This document shows positions 36,648-46,212 of a DNA stretch of 64,000 nucleotides, in pieces; within the stretch, counting starts at the first letter, position 1; each line of letters starts with the position of its first letter. The notes under the pieces are model-generated. The model searched no databases and was not told where the DNA came from. It saw only the letters and a program-made list of their open reading frames with translations. The stretch covers positions 13,314 to 77,313 of the forward strand of contig CAZXCQ010000001.1 in NCBI GenBank assembly GCA_964639275.1, read 5' to 3'. The translations under genes were made by a program, and so were the position numbers. The DNA comes from CAZXCQ01 sp964639275 (GTDB taxonomy: Bacteria; Desulfobacterota; DSM-4660; Desulfatiglandales; Desulfatiglandaceae).

Positions 36648-37076
36648 TTATCTCTGCGCAAGCCCTTCGGATCGATCTCTCTTCTGTCCCACATTCAGCC
36701 CTGCCTCAAGATTCTTAAGGGCCTTCAGACGCTTCAGAAGCTCCTCTGCCTGTCCTCTATCCGGACTGATCGGTAGCTGGGCCATGAGCCCTAGGCCCTC
36801 ACTGGCCTCATGAAAGTCTTCTGCAGAAAGGGGACTTACAATCGCACAATGGGTCATCGGATTCACACCGAGAAGTCTCCCGGCCAACTCCAGCCCTGTC
36901 ATATCCCCGAGTTCTCTATCCGCCACCACCAAATCGAAGGAGGTCTCTGAAACCCTGCGCAAGGCATCCTCACCCGATTCCACGTTGGAGAGATCCACAT
37001 CTTCATGTTGCTCCAGGGCTTCAGCCAGGCTGAATAAAGAGGTATCATCAGAACTCACCAGCAATACCTTATACAT
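36648..37076 (-). CDS. degenerate response-regulator receiver protein
   Basis: A 142-residue single receiver domain: VLLVSSDD at the N-terminus and phospho-acceptor Asp in VVADRELGDMTGLE. The conserved Lys near the end (usually xKPF) is absent; the sequence is AQLPISPDRG. The domain may still bind partners but phospho-signalling could be altered. It lies 12 bases after the DUF364 gene on the same strand, at the far end of the formate dehydrogenase gene set, and has no output domain. Confidence 0.75.
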   Translation of the reverse strand: MYKVLLVSSDDTSLFSLAEALEQHEDVDLSNVESGEDALRRVSETSFDLVVADRELGDMTGLELAGRLLGVNPMTHCAIVSPLSAEDFHEASEGLGLMAQLPISPDRGQAEELLKRLKALKNLEAGLNVGQKRDRSEGLAQR

Positions 37077-37088
37077 AGCTACCTCCTC

Positions 37089-37838
37089 CTATCTCAGACG
37101 CAGGTTAACCTTCCTGATGTGATTCTTAAAGACCCTCATCCCTCCCCCTTCACTGACAACGCGCAACACCTCCCGAGGTCTGGTCACAACAACGCCGGAT
37201 AGAAGTGTCACGGGTGTCTCTTTGAATGCTTCGGAGACCAGGGGCGTAGAAGCACCCAGCAGCACAACCTCCCGGCAAGAAACAGTCGCATCAAGGATAC
37301 GGTCAATCGTATGATTAACGATTGATGTTGAGGTGATCAGGGCCACCTGGCAGTGCGGCAGGTGGTTATAAGCCTCGCTTTCGGGCAATATATCCCCCTC
37401 TGGCCTGTCGATCTGCTCAAATATCTTCAGAGAGGAGGTCCTTTTCCGCAACTCCGAAACCATGGGTGCAAAATACCCGACCATCCCCGCCCTGTCATCT
37501 GGGCCAAGCCTGAGATGTCTAAGGACATCCCCTTCAACAAACCCCTCTCTTGTTGTGTTTGAAATGGCATTGGCGGTGGCCAGCGCAACCGCCAATTCAA
37601 CCTTGTGGGTTGAGTCAAACAGGGTGAGCAATCCAGTGGCCTTTTTCCCTGCCAGTGGGCCCAGGTCTCTCAGGCCACCGCACCCTCCCGTTGCGTCCCT
37701 GTGAAAGGTAAATGCAAGGCCCACCTGACCATTATCCAGATGCACTGCCGTGTATCTCAAGCCGATACGGACGTCTATTACACATAGATCTTCTGCCGCA
37801 GTGATAGCCAGTTCCTTAAGTCGCTCTGATATATGCAT
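37089..37838 (-). CDS. DUF364/DUF4213 family protein
   Basis: A 249-residue protein with an N-terminal enolase-N-like DUF4213 half (YTAVHLDNGQVGLAFTFHRD, GGCGGLRDLGPLAGK) and a C-terminal Rossmann-like DUF364 half (EVVLLGASTPLVSEAFKETP, LLSGVVVTRPREVLRVV). Members of this family have been linked to metal or chelate handling, but no reaction is established. Its place behind fdhA on the same strand hints at a role in molybdenum/tungsten or other cofactor supply, which is inference only. Confidence 0.8.
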   Translation of the reverse strand: MHISERLKELAITAAEDLCVIDVRIGLRYTAVHLDNGQVGLAFTFHRDATGGCGGLRDLGPLAGKKATGLLTLFDSTHKVELAVALATANAISNTTREGFVEGDVLRHLRLGPDDRAGMVGYFAPMVSELRKRTSSLKIFEQIDRPEGDILPESEAYNHLPHCQVALITSTSIVNHTIDRILDATVSCREVVLLGASTPLVSEAFKETPVTLLSGVVVTRPREVLRVVSEGGGMRVFKNHIRKVNLRLR

Positions 37839-38153
37839 AAATTCCTTTCTGCGCCAAGGGTACTGTCGAACCCTGGGAGTTTCTTCCTATTGCCCATATC
37901 TTGCCATTCGCAGTCAAAATGTGCAAGATTTTGTGCTCTATTGTGTTGAACTTGAGGTTCTAGAGTTCCCTCGTCATGCCGGAGTTGATCCGGCTAGGCG
38001 GTTCAATCAGTTGTCTCTCCTCCCGGAAATTTCCCCTTAAACTAGCCATTGCAAGGGGAGGTAAGGCTTGTAAGTCCTTCTTAGAACTCCTCGTAATCAA
38101 GAGGGGGTCCTACCAGAAAGATCGCCTATCTTAATTGTGTGTATGCGTGAGGC
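37839..38153. other. intergenic region, nothing convincing
   Basis: A 315-bp gap between fdhA and the DUF364 gene, both on the minus strand. It contains a short fragment (gtcatgccggagttgatccgg) resembling the dispersed palindromic element at 22321. No gene or clear promoter seen. Confidence 0.4.
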
Positions 38154-40193
38154 TCAGAGTTTTGTGATCCTCACGCAAGCCACTTTAAATTCTGGAATCT
38201 TGGCCAGAGGGTCGAACGCCTCTGCATTGGTGAGTATGTTTGTTGGGCTTTCCCCAAAGTGAATGGGCAGAAAAACCATTCCTGGTTTCACAGATGTTGT
38301 CACTCGTGCGGGAACCTCCATCTCACCTCTCCGGGATGAAACAAGAAGAATATCTCCGTCCTTAACACCCGTTGCCCGCGCATCCTCCGGATTGATGTCC
38401 ACATATCCCGTCGTCTGCTCGACGTCGAGATGAGGGGATATCCTTGTCATGGTTCCGGTGTGGAAATGGGCAAACATCCGGCCTGTAGTCATGGAAACCG
38501 CGTATTTGGCATCTGGGCTTTCTGCCGGGGATTGATAATGGATAGCATGGAATTTTCCCTTTCCGCCTGCAAATCGGTCTTTGTGAAGATAGGGAGTTCC
38601 GGGGTGATCAATACTGGGACAAGGCCACATCAGCCCATTGATCCCCAACCTTTCATAGGTCATGCCCCCATAGTGCCTCTGATTCAGGCTGGCCATTTCG
38701 AGAAAAATCTCTTCGGGGTCTCTATATACCATTTCATAGCCCATGGCCGTAGAGAGTTTGCAGATAATCTCCCAGTCAGGGAGTGCCTCTCCGATCGGTT
38801 CAATGGCTTTATTCACCTTCATGCATCGGCGCTCCGAGTTTGTGAATGTCCCTTCCTTTTCGGCAGCCGAGGCCGCTGGAAACACCACATGTGCGACCTG
38901 GGCCGTCTCTGAGAGAAAGAGATCCTGAACAACCAAGAGATCAAGGTGTTTCATGGCATGATTGAGATGGTTCCAGTCGGGATCACTCAGCTTCGGGTTC
39001 TCACCGATTACATACAGGGCCTTCAACTGACCTTCTAGCATGGCCGCGACCATCTCGGTAATGGTCAGTCCGACCCTTTCCGGAATTCTCTTGCCCCAGG
39101 CCCTGGAGAATCTCTCGTTTACCTCCGGATCGATGACAGGCTGATATCCTGGCAGTACGTTGGGAAGCCCGCCCATATCACACGCCCCCTGGACATTGTT
39201 CTGTCCTCTTAAGGGATTAACACCCCCGCTCGGTATACCCACATACCCGCAGAGCAGGGCCAGATTGCAACAGGACTTGACGTTGTCCACACCCGTTGTG
39301 TGCTGGGTGATGCCCATGGCATAGAGCAAGGAGCCCGGAGGATTATTGGCATAGAGATCAGCCATCCGATAAATGTCCCTTGGGCGGACATCCGTAATGG
39401 CCTCTACCTTTTGAGGGCTGTAATCCTCCAGAACTTTTTGGAATTCAGCGAAATCCTCAGTCCTCTCTTTAATATAGTCCTTTGCCTGCCAGTCATTTTG
39501 AATGATGACATACATTATCCCGTTGAGCAGGGCGACATCAGTGCCGAGACGGTGTTGCACGGCGATATCCGCAAACTGTGCCAGGTGTATATTTCTTGGA
39601 TCGGCTACAATCAACTTGGCACCCTTCTCTTTGGCCCGGATGATGCGGCGTGCGATTAAGGGATGGCATGCTGTGGTATTAGAACCGGTGACAAAAATGC
39701 AACCGGCATCCTCAATCTCGGAGATAGAATTGGTCATCGCTCCGCTGCCAAATGCGGCGACAAGACCTGCCACCGTGGAGGAATGTCAGAGACGGGCACA
39801 GTGATCCACATTGTTGGTGCCGATGACAGCCCTGGCAAACTTCTGGGCAAGATAGTTCTCTTCATTGGTCATTTTGGCTGATACCAGGACCCCGACGCTA
39901 TCCGGGCCACTTTTTTTGACGATTTCCTTTAGCCTCTCGGAGGCAAAATGGATGGCCTTATCCCACGTGGCCTGACGAAATCTCCCGTTCATTTTGATAA
40001 GGGGTGATTTGAGGCGCATGGGGCTGTTTATGTATTCGTGAAGTTGCCAGCCTTTGATACACAGTTTTCCTTCATTAACGGGATGGGTCTTCAAGGGCAT
40101 GGTGCCACCAAGCTTCCCATTAATGACCAGGAAAAGGACACCGCAGCCTGTCCCGCAGTAAGAACAGACAGATGGGACTATTTTGCTATCCAT
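38154..40193 (-). CDS. fdhA: formate dehydrogenase catalytic subunit, selenocysteine (UGA at 39786-39788)
   Basis: The frame runs through an in-frame TGA at 39788-39786 whose context, DHCARL-Sec-HSSTVAGL, is the active site of selenocysteine formate dehydrogenases; Sec would be residue 136 of 679. Start chosen at 40193 (aggtgag upstream). The N-terminus has the [4Fe-4S] motif CSYCGTGCGV and a later GKLCIKGW. The molybdopterin-binding core shows GSNTTACHPLIARRI and SLLYAMGITQHTTGVDN, and the C-terminal MopB-binding domain SMTTGRMFAHFHTGTMTR. No Tat signal, so cytosolic. The enzyme interconverts formate and CO2. With HdrA, MvhD and the ferredoxin subunit upstream it forms a probable formate dehydrogenase-Hdr complex. 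Confidence 0.96.
39756..39774 (-). promoter_or_regulatory. SECIS hairpin of fdhA
   Basis: On the mRNA, 11 bases after the UGA, ggtggc-aggtctt-gtcgcc forms a six-pair stem (two G-U pairs) with the loop AGGTCTT, very close to the E. coli fdhF SECIS loop. The loop lies 17 bases after the UGA, the expected spacing for SelB binding. Confidence 0.85.
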
Positions 40194-40340
40194 TTTTCTC
40201 ACCTCATTGCGTCAATCACAGATACCCGACAGCATCAAGATCCATTTTGTTGACTACAGCCCGTATTCCGCAAAATTGTCTTCTGACCTTGCAAGTGTAT
40301 GGAATCATTGTGTGTTGTTCGCTCATATTTATGGGCTATA

Positions 40341-40379
40341 GTTTCCAGTAGATTGGAAACATATTGCTATTTCAATATG
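40341..40379. promoter_or_regulatory. two adjoining palindromes upstream of fdhA
   Basis: GTTTCCA-gtagat-TGGAAAC (40341-40360) and CATATTG-ctattt-CAATATG (40360-40379, extendable to AACATATTG/CAATATGTT) are both perfect and share a base. They lie about 150-190 bases ahead of fdhA in the 323-bp gap after the ferredoxin gene. No sigma-54 consensus was found in this gap. Confidence 0.5.
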
Positions 40380-40516
40380 TTACAAATCTGCTTTCCAGAA
40401 TACGGGCTACAGGAGAAAATGGTATCATCATTGGAAAGGTCTGTTTCTCAATCCATGATTGGGAATGGGATAAAAAATCTCCTGGGTCAGGACCTGTTTC
40501 AATTCCGATACCTCGT

Positions 40517-41323
40517 TCATGCTGGCTTCAGCGCTCTCATCTGCAATGTGACCTCATCACCCAAAATATTAAACGGCGATGGTGTTGAATCGATACCAGC
40601 CCTGTAATCAAACACATCCGCAACGATTTGATTCACCATCTTGTAAAGAAATCGCAACGGAATATCCATTGGGCAGGCATCTTCACACAGACCACAGTCA
40701 ATGCACCTACCCGCCATATGAACCGCTCGAACAAGATGAAAAATAGGCACTTCGACGGGGAGGTCCCCATTCCTTATGAGCGAATGGTGCTCAAGGCTGC
40801 ACTCCTTGCAGAAGCATACAGGGCAAGAATCCCTGCACCCATAACATTTGATGCACTTTTTGAATTCATATGCCCATCGCTTAAACCGCTCCTGCCGCCC
40901 CCATGTTTTGGCCTCTTGCATATCTATGTTCTTGTCTATCCCCACCTTCTTTTTATAGAGCCCTGTCTTTTCCGGACTCATAAATGAACAATCGGGCGGG
41001 CTGGTAAGCCTGGAAGGGCAGCAGTTTACGGGAATCGCCGCTATATTATCTGGTGAGAGCTGCTTCCAAACAAAAAGGACATTCAGTGCTCGCTGGTTGC
41101 AGTCGCGAACGAGGAGCCCTACTCTTATTCCAGGTTCTTCTTCAGTCAGCGTAAGGGCTATCTTTTCAAGGGGGTAGCGGGCGGGCCCAGTAATAAGCCC
41201 ATCCACTTCTTCTATCTTATCCTTTACAAAAAAATGGGGGAGAGGATGCCCATCCACCATCTTATAGCCTAGAAAGAGATCCACTTTCCCCTCCCTGAGC
41301 AACCGTTTCACTCGGTCCTTCAT
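40517..41323 (-). CDS. ferredoxin-type subunit (FlxC/FdhB-like, two [4Fe-4S] motifs)
   Basis: A 268-residue protein whose start lies 1 base after the MvhD stop, behind aaggagg. The N-terminal half is alpha/beta and related to the 62603 protein (KLLREGKVDLFLGYK type opening versus LLTEGRVEVFIGYK). The C-terminal half has Cys motifs CIKCYGCRDSCPVCFCKEC and CIDCGLCEDACPMDIP. It is shorter than its paralogue and lacks the NGCNSRN segment, having RDCNQRAL instead. It should pass electrons between MvhD/HdrA and a catalytic partner, here most likely FdhA encoded next in the same direction. Confidence 0.88.
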   Translation of the reverse strand: MKDRVKRLLREGKVDLFLGYKMVDGHPLPHFFVKDKIEEVDGLITGPARYPLEKIALTLTEEEPGIRVGLLVRDCNQRALNVLFVWKQLSPDNIAAIPVNCCPSRLTSPPDCSFMSPEKTGLYKKKVGIDKNIDMQEAKTWGRQERFKRWAYEFKKCIKCYGCRDSCPVCFCKECSLEHHSLIRNGDLPVEVPIFHLVRAVHMAGRCIDCGLCEDACPMDIPLRFLYKMVNQIVADVFDYRAGIDSTPSPFNILGDEVTLQMRALKPA

Positions 41324-41324
41324 T

Positions 41325-41807
41325 TCAACCTCCTTGGGCGGCTGTCTTTTGGTTTGGAGGCATCTCTGGGATCATTGCCAGGGGTAGATCCTGCTTTCCA
41401 GAAAGCGGATTGGGACCCAGGTGCCTTATTTTTTCGGTAAAATCGGTGACCACCTGGACAAATTTTTGGGCCTCTGCCGATGAGATCCACTCCAGATGCA
41501 AACGGTCCTCCAGTCCGATTAGTGCTAACAATTCCTGAAGAAAAGTGATCCTCTTGATCGTCATGTAGTTACCATACAGGTAATGGCAGTCTCCGACATG
41601 TCACCCGCCCACTAGGATGCCGTCAGCCCCGCTCTGAAAGGCCCTCAGGATATAGTGAGGCGATACCGTGGCCGAGCACATGACACGGATGGAACGAATG
41701 TTGGGCGGATATTGCAACCGGCTCACACCGGCCAGATCCGCCGCACCATAGGCGCACCAGTTACACATGAAAGCAATGATCCTGGGTTCGAAAAGCGCAT
41801 TCTCCAT
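41325..41807 (-). CDS. mvhD: MvhD/FlpD-type subunit, selenocysteine (UGA at 41601-41603)
   Basis: Start chosen at 41807 because aaggag is then 6 bases away. In-frame TGA at 41603-41601 lies in GILVGG-Sec-HVGDCHYLYGNY, where Cys-containing relatives have a GGCHPGDCHY motif, so Sec69 replaces a cluster Cys. The N-terminus has MCNWCAYGAADLAG for the [2Fe-2S] cluster. After the Sec the protein runs on to residue 160 with a Pro-rich tail. MvhD links HdrA to hydrogenase or formate dehydrogenase. The gene lies between hdrA and the FlxC-like gene with almost no gaps, a clear operon. Confidence 0.93.
41569..41583 (-). promoter_or_regulatory. putative SECIS hairpin of mvhD
   Basis: ttacc-tgtat-ggtaa forms a five-pair stem starting 17 bases after the UGA. 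The same place in flxD at 63751-63767 also forms a hairpin (attacc-tggaa-ggtaat), supporting a role. Confidence 0.55.
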
Positions 41808-41828
41808 TTCCATCTCCTTATCTGATGA

Positions 41829-44800
41829 TTAGGGCAGTGCACTTCCAATCTGGGCATAGATCTCTTCTCTGTCAAATCCCATCAGGGATATGGCCTCCGA
41901 AGGACAGGTTGCTGAACAGGCCCCACAGCCCTTGCACATCGCCTCATTCACCACTCCTATGCTCCTTTCAGGATCAAATGTGATGGCACCGTACGGACAT
42001 ACATTGAGGCACCCGAAGCATCCGGAGCAGAGTTCGGGCACGATATGGGCGATAGTTCCTCCGACCTGAATACTCTCCCTGGACAGAATCGTGATAGCGT
42101 GGGATGCGGCCGCCTTGGCCTGTGCGATGCTCTCGTCAACAGGTTTGGGATAATGTCCCATACCACAGAGGAAGATGCCATCATTAGGAAAGTCCACCGG
42201 CCTCAGCTTTTGGTGTGCCTCCAGAAGCCAGCCGTCTTTGTCTACGGGTATTTTAAACAATTGAGCAAGGCTCCGGTCCTTGTGAGACACAATTGCCGTT
42301 GCCAAACAGAGAATGTCTGCCTCAACCGCAATTGCGCGATCAAGGATCGGATCTCTGAACTCGATCAGGATCTTTTCTCCGGCCGGCTCAACAACAGGCC
42401 TTTCATCAGGGGAATAGCGGAAGAAAAGGACACCGATTTTCCTTGCCTCCCGGTAGAGGTCCTCCCTTTTTCCGTAAGCCCTTATATCCCTATACAGGAT
42501 ATAGACATTGGCCTTCCTGTTCCTGCGCTTGACCTCCACGGCACTTACCAGAGAATGGGTACAACAGACCTTTGAGCAATAGGGATTCTCGTCAGTCCTT
42601 GATCCAACACATTGAATAAACATGATATTTTCGATCTGATCCAATCGGCGATCCTGACTCATGAGTAGCTGATCCAGCTCCAGATGAGTCATGACAGCGT
42701 CATGTTCCCCATAGAGATATTCCTTTGGCCTGTACTCTTCAGCACCGGTTGCAAGGATGGTGACGCCGTGTTCTATCATCGTTTCTCTAGCGCTGCTGGC
42801 CAATTTGGTTTCAAAGTTACCCACGAAACCGTCGACTTGCATAATTTCAGCACCCAGATAAACGGTTATCCGTTTTTCATTTTCCACTTTTTGTATAATT
42901 CTGTTTACATGAGGGACAAATTCCTCGCCTTTATATGATTTATACAGCCGCAGGGCATTTCCACCAAGAGAGCCCGACCGCTCCACAAGATGTACGGGAT
43001 AGCCTTGCCGTGCTATCGAAAGGGCGGCCGTCATCCCCGCGATTCCACCCCCTACGACAAGGGCATCCCGGCTGACAGGAAGATCCGTCTCCTTCAACGG
43101 GCTGAGGAGGACTGTCTTGGCCACAGCCATTCGGATCAGGTCTTTCGCCTTCTCTGTAGCGGCCTTTGGATCGATCGAGTGGACCCAGGAATCCTGATTC
43201 CTGATGTTGGCCATCTCAAAAAGATACTTGTTCAGGCCCGCATTCATCAAAGTCTCCTGAAAAAGGCCTTCATGAGTCCGTGGAGAACAGGCAGCCACGA
43301 CCACGCGGTTTAGACCCTCCTCCTTTATTATCTCCGTCATCCTTTCCTGAGTGTCCTGCGAACAGGTAAAAAGGTTTTCTGCCACATACACCACTCGGGG
43401 GAGGGTCTTTGCATATTCTACGACCTGCGGGACGTCAACCACTCCGCGAATGTTTATCCCGCAGTTACAGACAAAAACGCCTATCCGGGGAGGCTCCCTT
43501 GTCACCTCTCTTTCGGGTGGTCTCTCAAGAGTCCTTGTTCGGGTGTAACGGGCAGGGGCCAGGCATTCTGTGGCGGCACAGGCGGCAGCACTGGCCTCCG
43601 TGACCGAAACGGGGATGTCCTTGGGGCCGGTAAAGGTACCGCAGACATAGATGCCGGGTACGGAGGTAGTTACTGGATCAAAGGTATCCGTATACGCAAA
43701 ATGATAGTGATCCATATCAACACCGAGGCGATTTGCGAGCTCAACAACGTTCTCGTCCGTTTCAAGACCCGTAGAAAGGACCACCATATTGAAGATCTCT
43801 TCATCTACTCTCCCATCTTCCCTCACATACCGAATGAGAAGATCATCTGTGCCCGACACGGGGCACAAAGAGTGGACCCGTGACCGGATAAATCGGACAC
43901 CATCCTTTTTGGCCTTTTCATAATACCGATCAAAGTCCTTTCCATGGCTACGGATATCCATATAGAAGATAACACAGTCCAGAGCTCCACGGATGTGTTC
44001 CAAGGCAAGGGTACTTTGTTTAATGGCATACATGCAGCAGACTGAGGAGCAGTACCCATTATCACAGCGGTTCATCTCTCTCGATCCGACGCATTGAAGC
44101 CAGGCAATTTTCTGGGGGTCCTTCCGGTCCGAAGGTCTTATAAGGTGCCCCATAGACGGTCCGGTTGCAGATAGAATTCGCTCAAATTCAATAGCGGTTA
44201 GCACATTAGGCAGGTTGGTGTACGAGTATGCCTCATAGGGGGTGGGGTCAAATGGTTTCAAACCCGGTGCCAGGATGATAGATCCCACGTCTATAATGAT
44301 CTCTTTTTCGGCATCATCAAAATCTATGGCGCCTGCCGGGCAAAACTTCTCACACGCCCTGCACCTGCCCTTCTTAAAATAGATACAGTTCTGCTGATCA
44401 ATAACATATTTGAGAGGCACTGTCTGCGAGTAAGGAATATAAATTGCCTTTCGCTTTTTCAGCTTTTCATTGTAACGATCGTCCACCTCCTTCGGGCATT
44501 TTTCTGCGCAGATTCCACAGGCGATGCACTTATCAAGATCTACAAAACGCGGGCGCTGAGAGACGGTGACCCTAAAATGGCCCTCTTTTCCCAATAGTCG
44601 TTTTACCTCACTCAGAGTGAGCAGCTGAATATTAATATGCCTGCCGACCTCGACAAGTCTTGGGGCAAGAATTCACATGGAACAATCATTGGTCGGAAAG
44701 GTCTTGTCCAGCTGGGCCATAACCCCGCCGATCCCTGGAGACCTCTCCACCAGGTAGACGTAATACCCTGCGTTCGCAATATCAAGAGCGGCTTGCATGC

Positions 44801-44867
44801 CCGAAATCCCGGCGCCAACGACCATGACAGCGCCTTGCAGTTCTTTATCCGTATGAATCTTGTTCAT
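41829..44867 (-). CDS. hdrA: double-length HdrA, selenocysteine (UGA at 44673-44675)
   Basis: The frame is interrupted only by TGA at 44675-44673, in PTNDCSM-Sec-ILAPRLVEVG, the place where other HdrA proteins have Cys or Sec; Sec would be residue 65 of 1012. The protein holds two HdrA-like FAD units: GAGISGMQAALDIANAGY (about 17) and GGGIAGMTAALSIARQGY (about 540). A [4Fe-4S] motif CIACGICAEKCP, an extra Cys cluster CRACEKFCP and the HdrA Cys region FVCNCGINIRG lie between. Two C-terminal ferredoxin motifs are CSGCFGCLNVCP and CKGCGACSATCP. HdrA bifurcates electrons between ferredoxin and higher-potential partners. The double form resembles BamE-type proteins. Confidence 0.93.
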
Positions 44868-45044
44868 TAGAAGACCCCCGTTTCAATACAACCCGTCCAG
44901 AGACACGAGTCGCTAGGAAGATATCCCGACTTCGCAGAATAGTTTTCGGTTGCTGAACATTCTCCAAAATCTAGTCGGGAACACTTTCTCTTTGCATCAA
45001 CTTCTTTGGCCCCTCTCGTTTCAGTGTCACACCAGAGGAAAGGC

Positions 45045-45728
45045 CTACCATGCCTCCCTCTCCAGGCGTTTGAAGATGAACATGAGCTGCTTTTGAGTCA
45101 GTTCCCCCACATTTTCGTTAATCCACTTCAGGTCACCCGAAAGGATAGCTGCCCTGGCCTCACTCGAGAGCTGGTATTCTCGGAGGACCTCGGGCCCGTT
45201 CTCCGCCAATTCAGTCCAGAATGCCTGGTCCTCATAAGTTCTGTCCAGGACCCGGATCACTTCGCGTTTCTGAATGAGTCTCCCTTCATTTGTCTCTGTA
45301 AGAAATCTCTCTGTGGCATCCTTCTCGCGTTTCTTTAGGGCATCATCCACAGCTGCCAGGAAATCATCATCGGTAAAAGGCTTACGAAGATATTCCGAGA
45401 CCCCAATCTTCGCCGATTCCACGGCTGATGAGACAGATGGATATCCCGTGATAATAACGATATTTGTCTCGGGTCGTTCTTGTTTGATCTTTCGGATCAC
45501 ATCCATACCATCAATGTCCGGCAGGCGGAGATCGGCGACAACGAGGTCAAAGCCATTGCCCCTAAATGTCTTGAGTGCCTCTATTCCCGTCATGGCCACA
45601 TCTACACCATACCCCTCTTCCGAAAGGACCATCTTAAGCCCATTGGCCACACTGAGCTCGTCTTCCACCAAGAGAACATGGTGTGGATGAACACTTGTCT
45701 CCCCCCTGACTGCTTGAAGTGCGCCCAT
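45045..45728 (-). CDS. response regulator with receiver and small C-terminal helical domain
   Basis: A 227-residue protein behind aggagg. The receiver (about 15-135) has LLVEDE, phospho-acceptor Asp in VVADLRLPDIDGMDV, and KPFTDDD. The last 70 residues are helical (EYQLSSEARAAILSGDLKWI, QLMFIFKRLEREAW), resembling small LigA-type helical domains; no DNA-binding motif is visible. It is upstream of hdrA on the same strand (177-bp gap) and divergent from the kinase at 46213, which could phosphorylate it. It may act through protein contacts. Confidence 0.85.
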   Translation of the reverse strand: MGALQAVRGETSVHPHHVLLVEDELSVANGLKMVLSEEGYGVDVAMTGIEALKTFRGNGFDLVVADLRLPDIDGMDVIRKIKQERPETNIVIITGYPSVSSAVESAKIGVSEYLRKPFTDDDFLAAVDDALKKREKDATERFLTETNEGRLIQKREVIRVLDRTYEDQAFWTELAENGPEVLREYQLSSEARAAILSGDLKWINENVGELTQKQLMFIFKRLEREAW

Positions 45729-46212
45729 ACCTATACCTCCTTTCTAGCAAAAACCTTCCCTGAATTGGCCCGACTTTATTGGTAAAAGAACAATATTCCT
45801 TTCTTACGCAATTTATGTTCCAATACCCACGCTTTTCGGCAGCAGGCGGTTATCATATTTTTCCCTTTATTATCGATAAGTTAACACAGCCGGTGAAAAA
45901 ACGAGTGAGGCATCGGATATAGAAATGTATAAGATCCAATACGCCTATTTTGGGTTCGAGATTGAAATGATTTGACAAATCAATATGTTATTTACGTATG
46001 ATCATTTATACGGTAAGGAGGACATTTGGAGAGAATTGGAGGGTCATTCCACCATTTCATGAGTCCATGATCGAGGCAAGCATACATGCCGCATAGAATA
46101 TCCATCCAATCACTTGTCCCATTTCCGAGATCCTGGATTAGAACGCAATTTTTTCTTGGAAATTAGAGAAAAGAGGAATAAGATAGAAAAACAGGTTACA
46201 TAAGGGCGTTTT
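45729..46212. promoter_or_regulatory. divergent intergenic region between regulator and kinase
   Basis: A 484-bp AT-rich gap without a gene. It holds TTGACA (45972-45977) with TATGAT 19 bases on, a weak promoter for the kinase, overlapping CAATATGTTA (45981-45990). The same ten bases occur upstream of the 30694 operon and of fdhA. Confidence 0.35.

Noticed and set aside
39774..39790. Frameshift or nonsense mutation in fdhA
   Set aside because: The TGA is in phase with both halves, lies at the known Sec site and is followed by a SECIS hairpin, so it is decoded rather than a mutation.
44951..44966. Sigma-54 promoter upstream of hdrA on the minus strand
   Set aside because: GG and GC are ten bases apart, but the -24 (TTGGAGA) and -12 (TCAGCA) boxes are poor matches.
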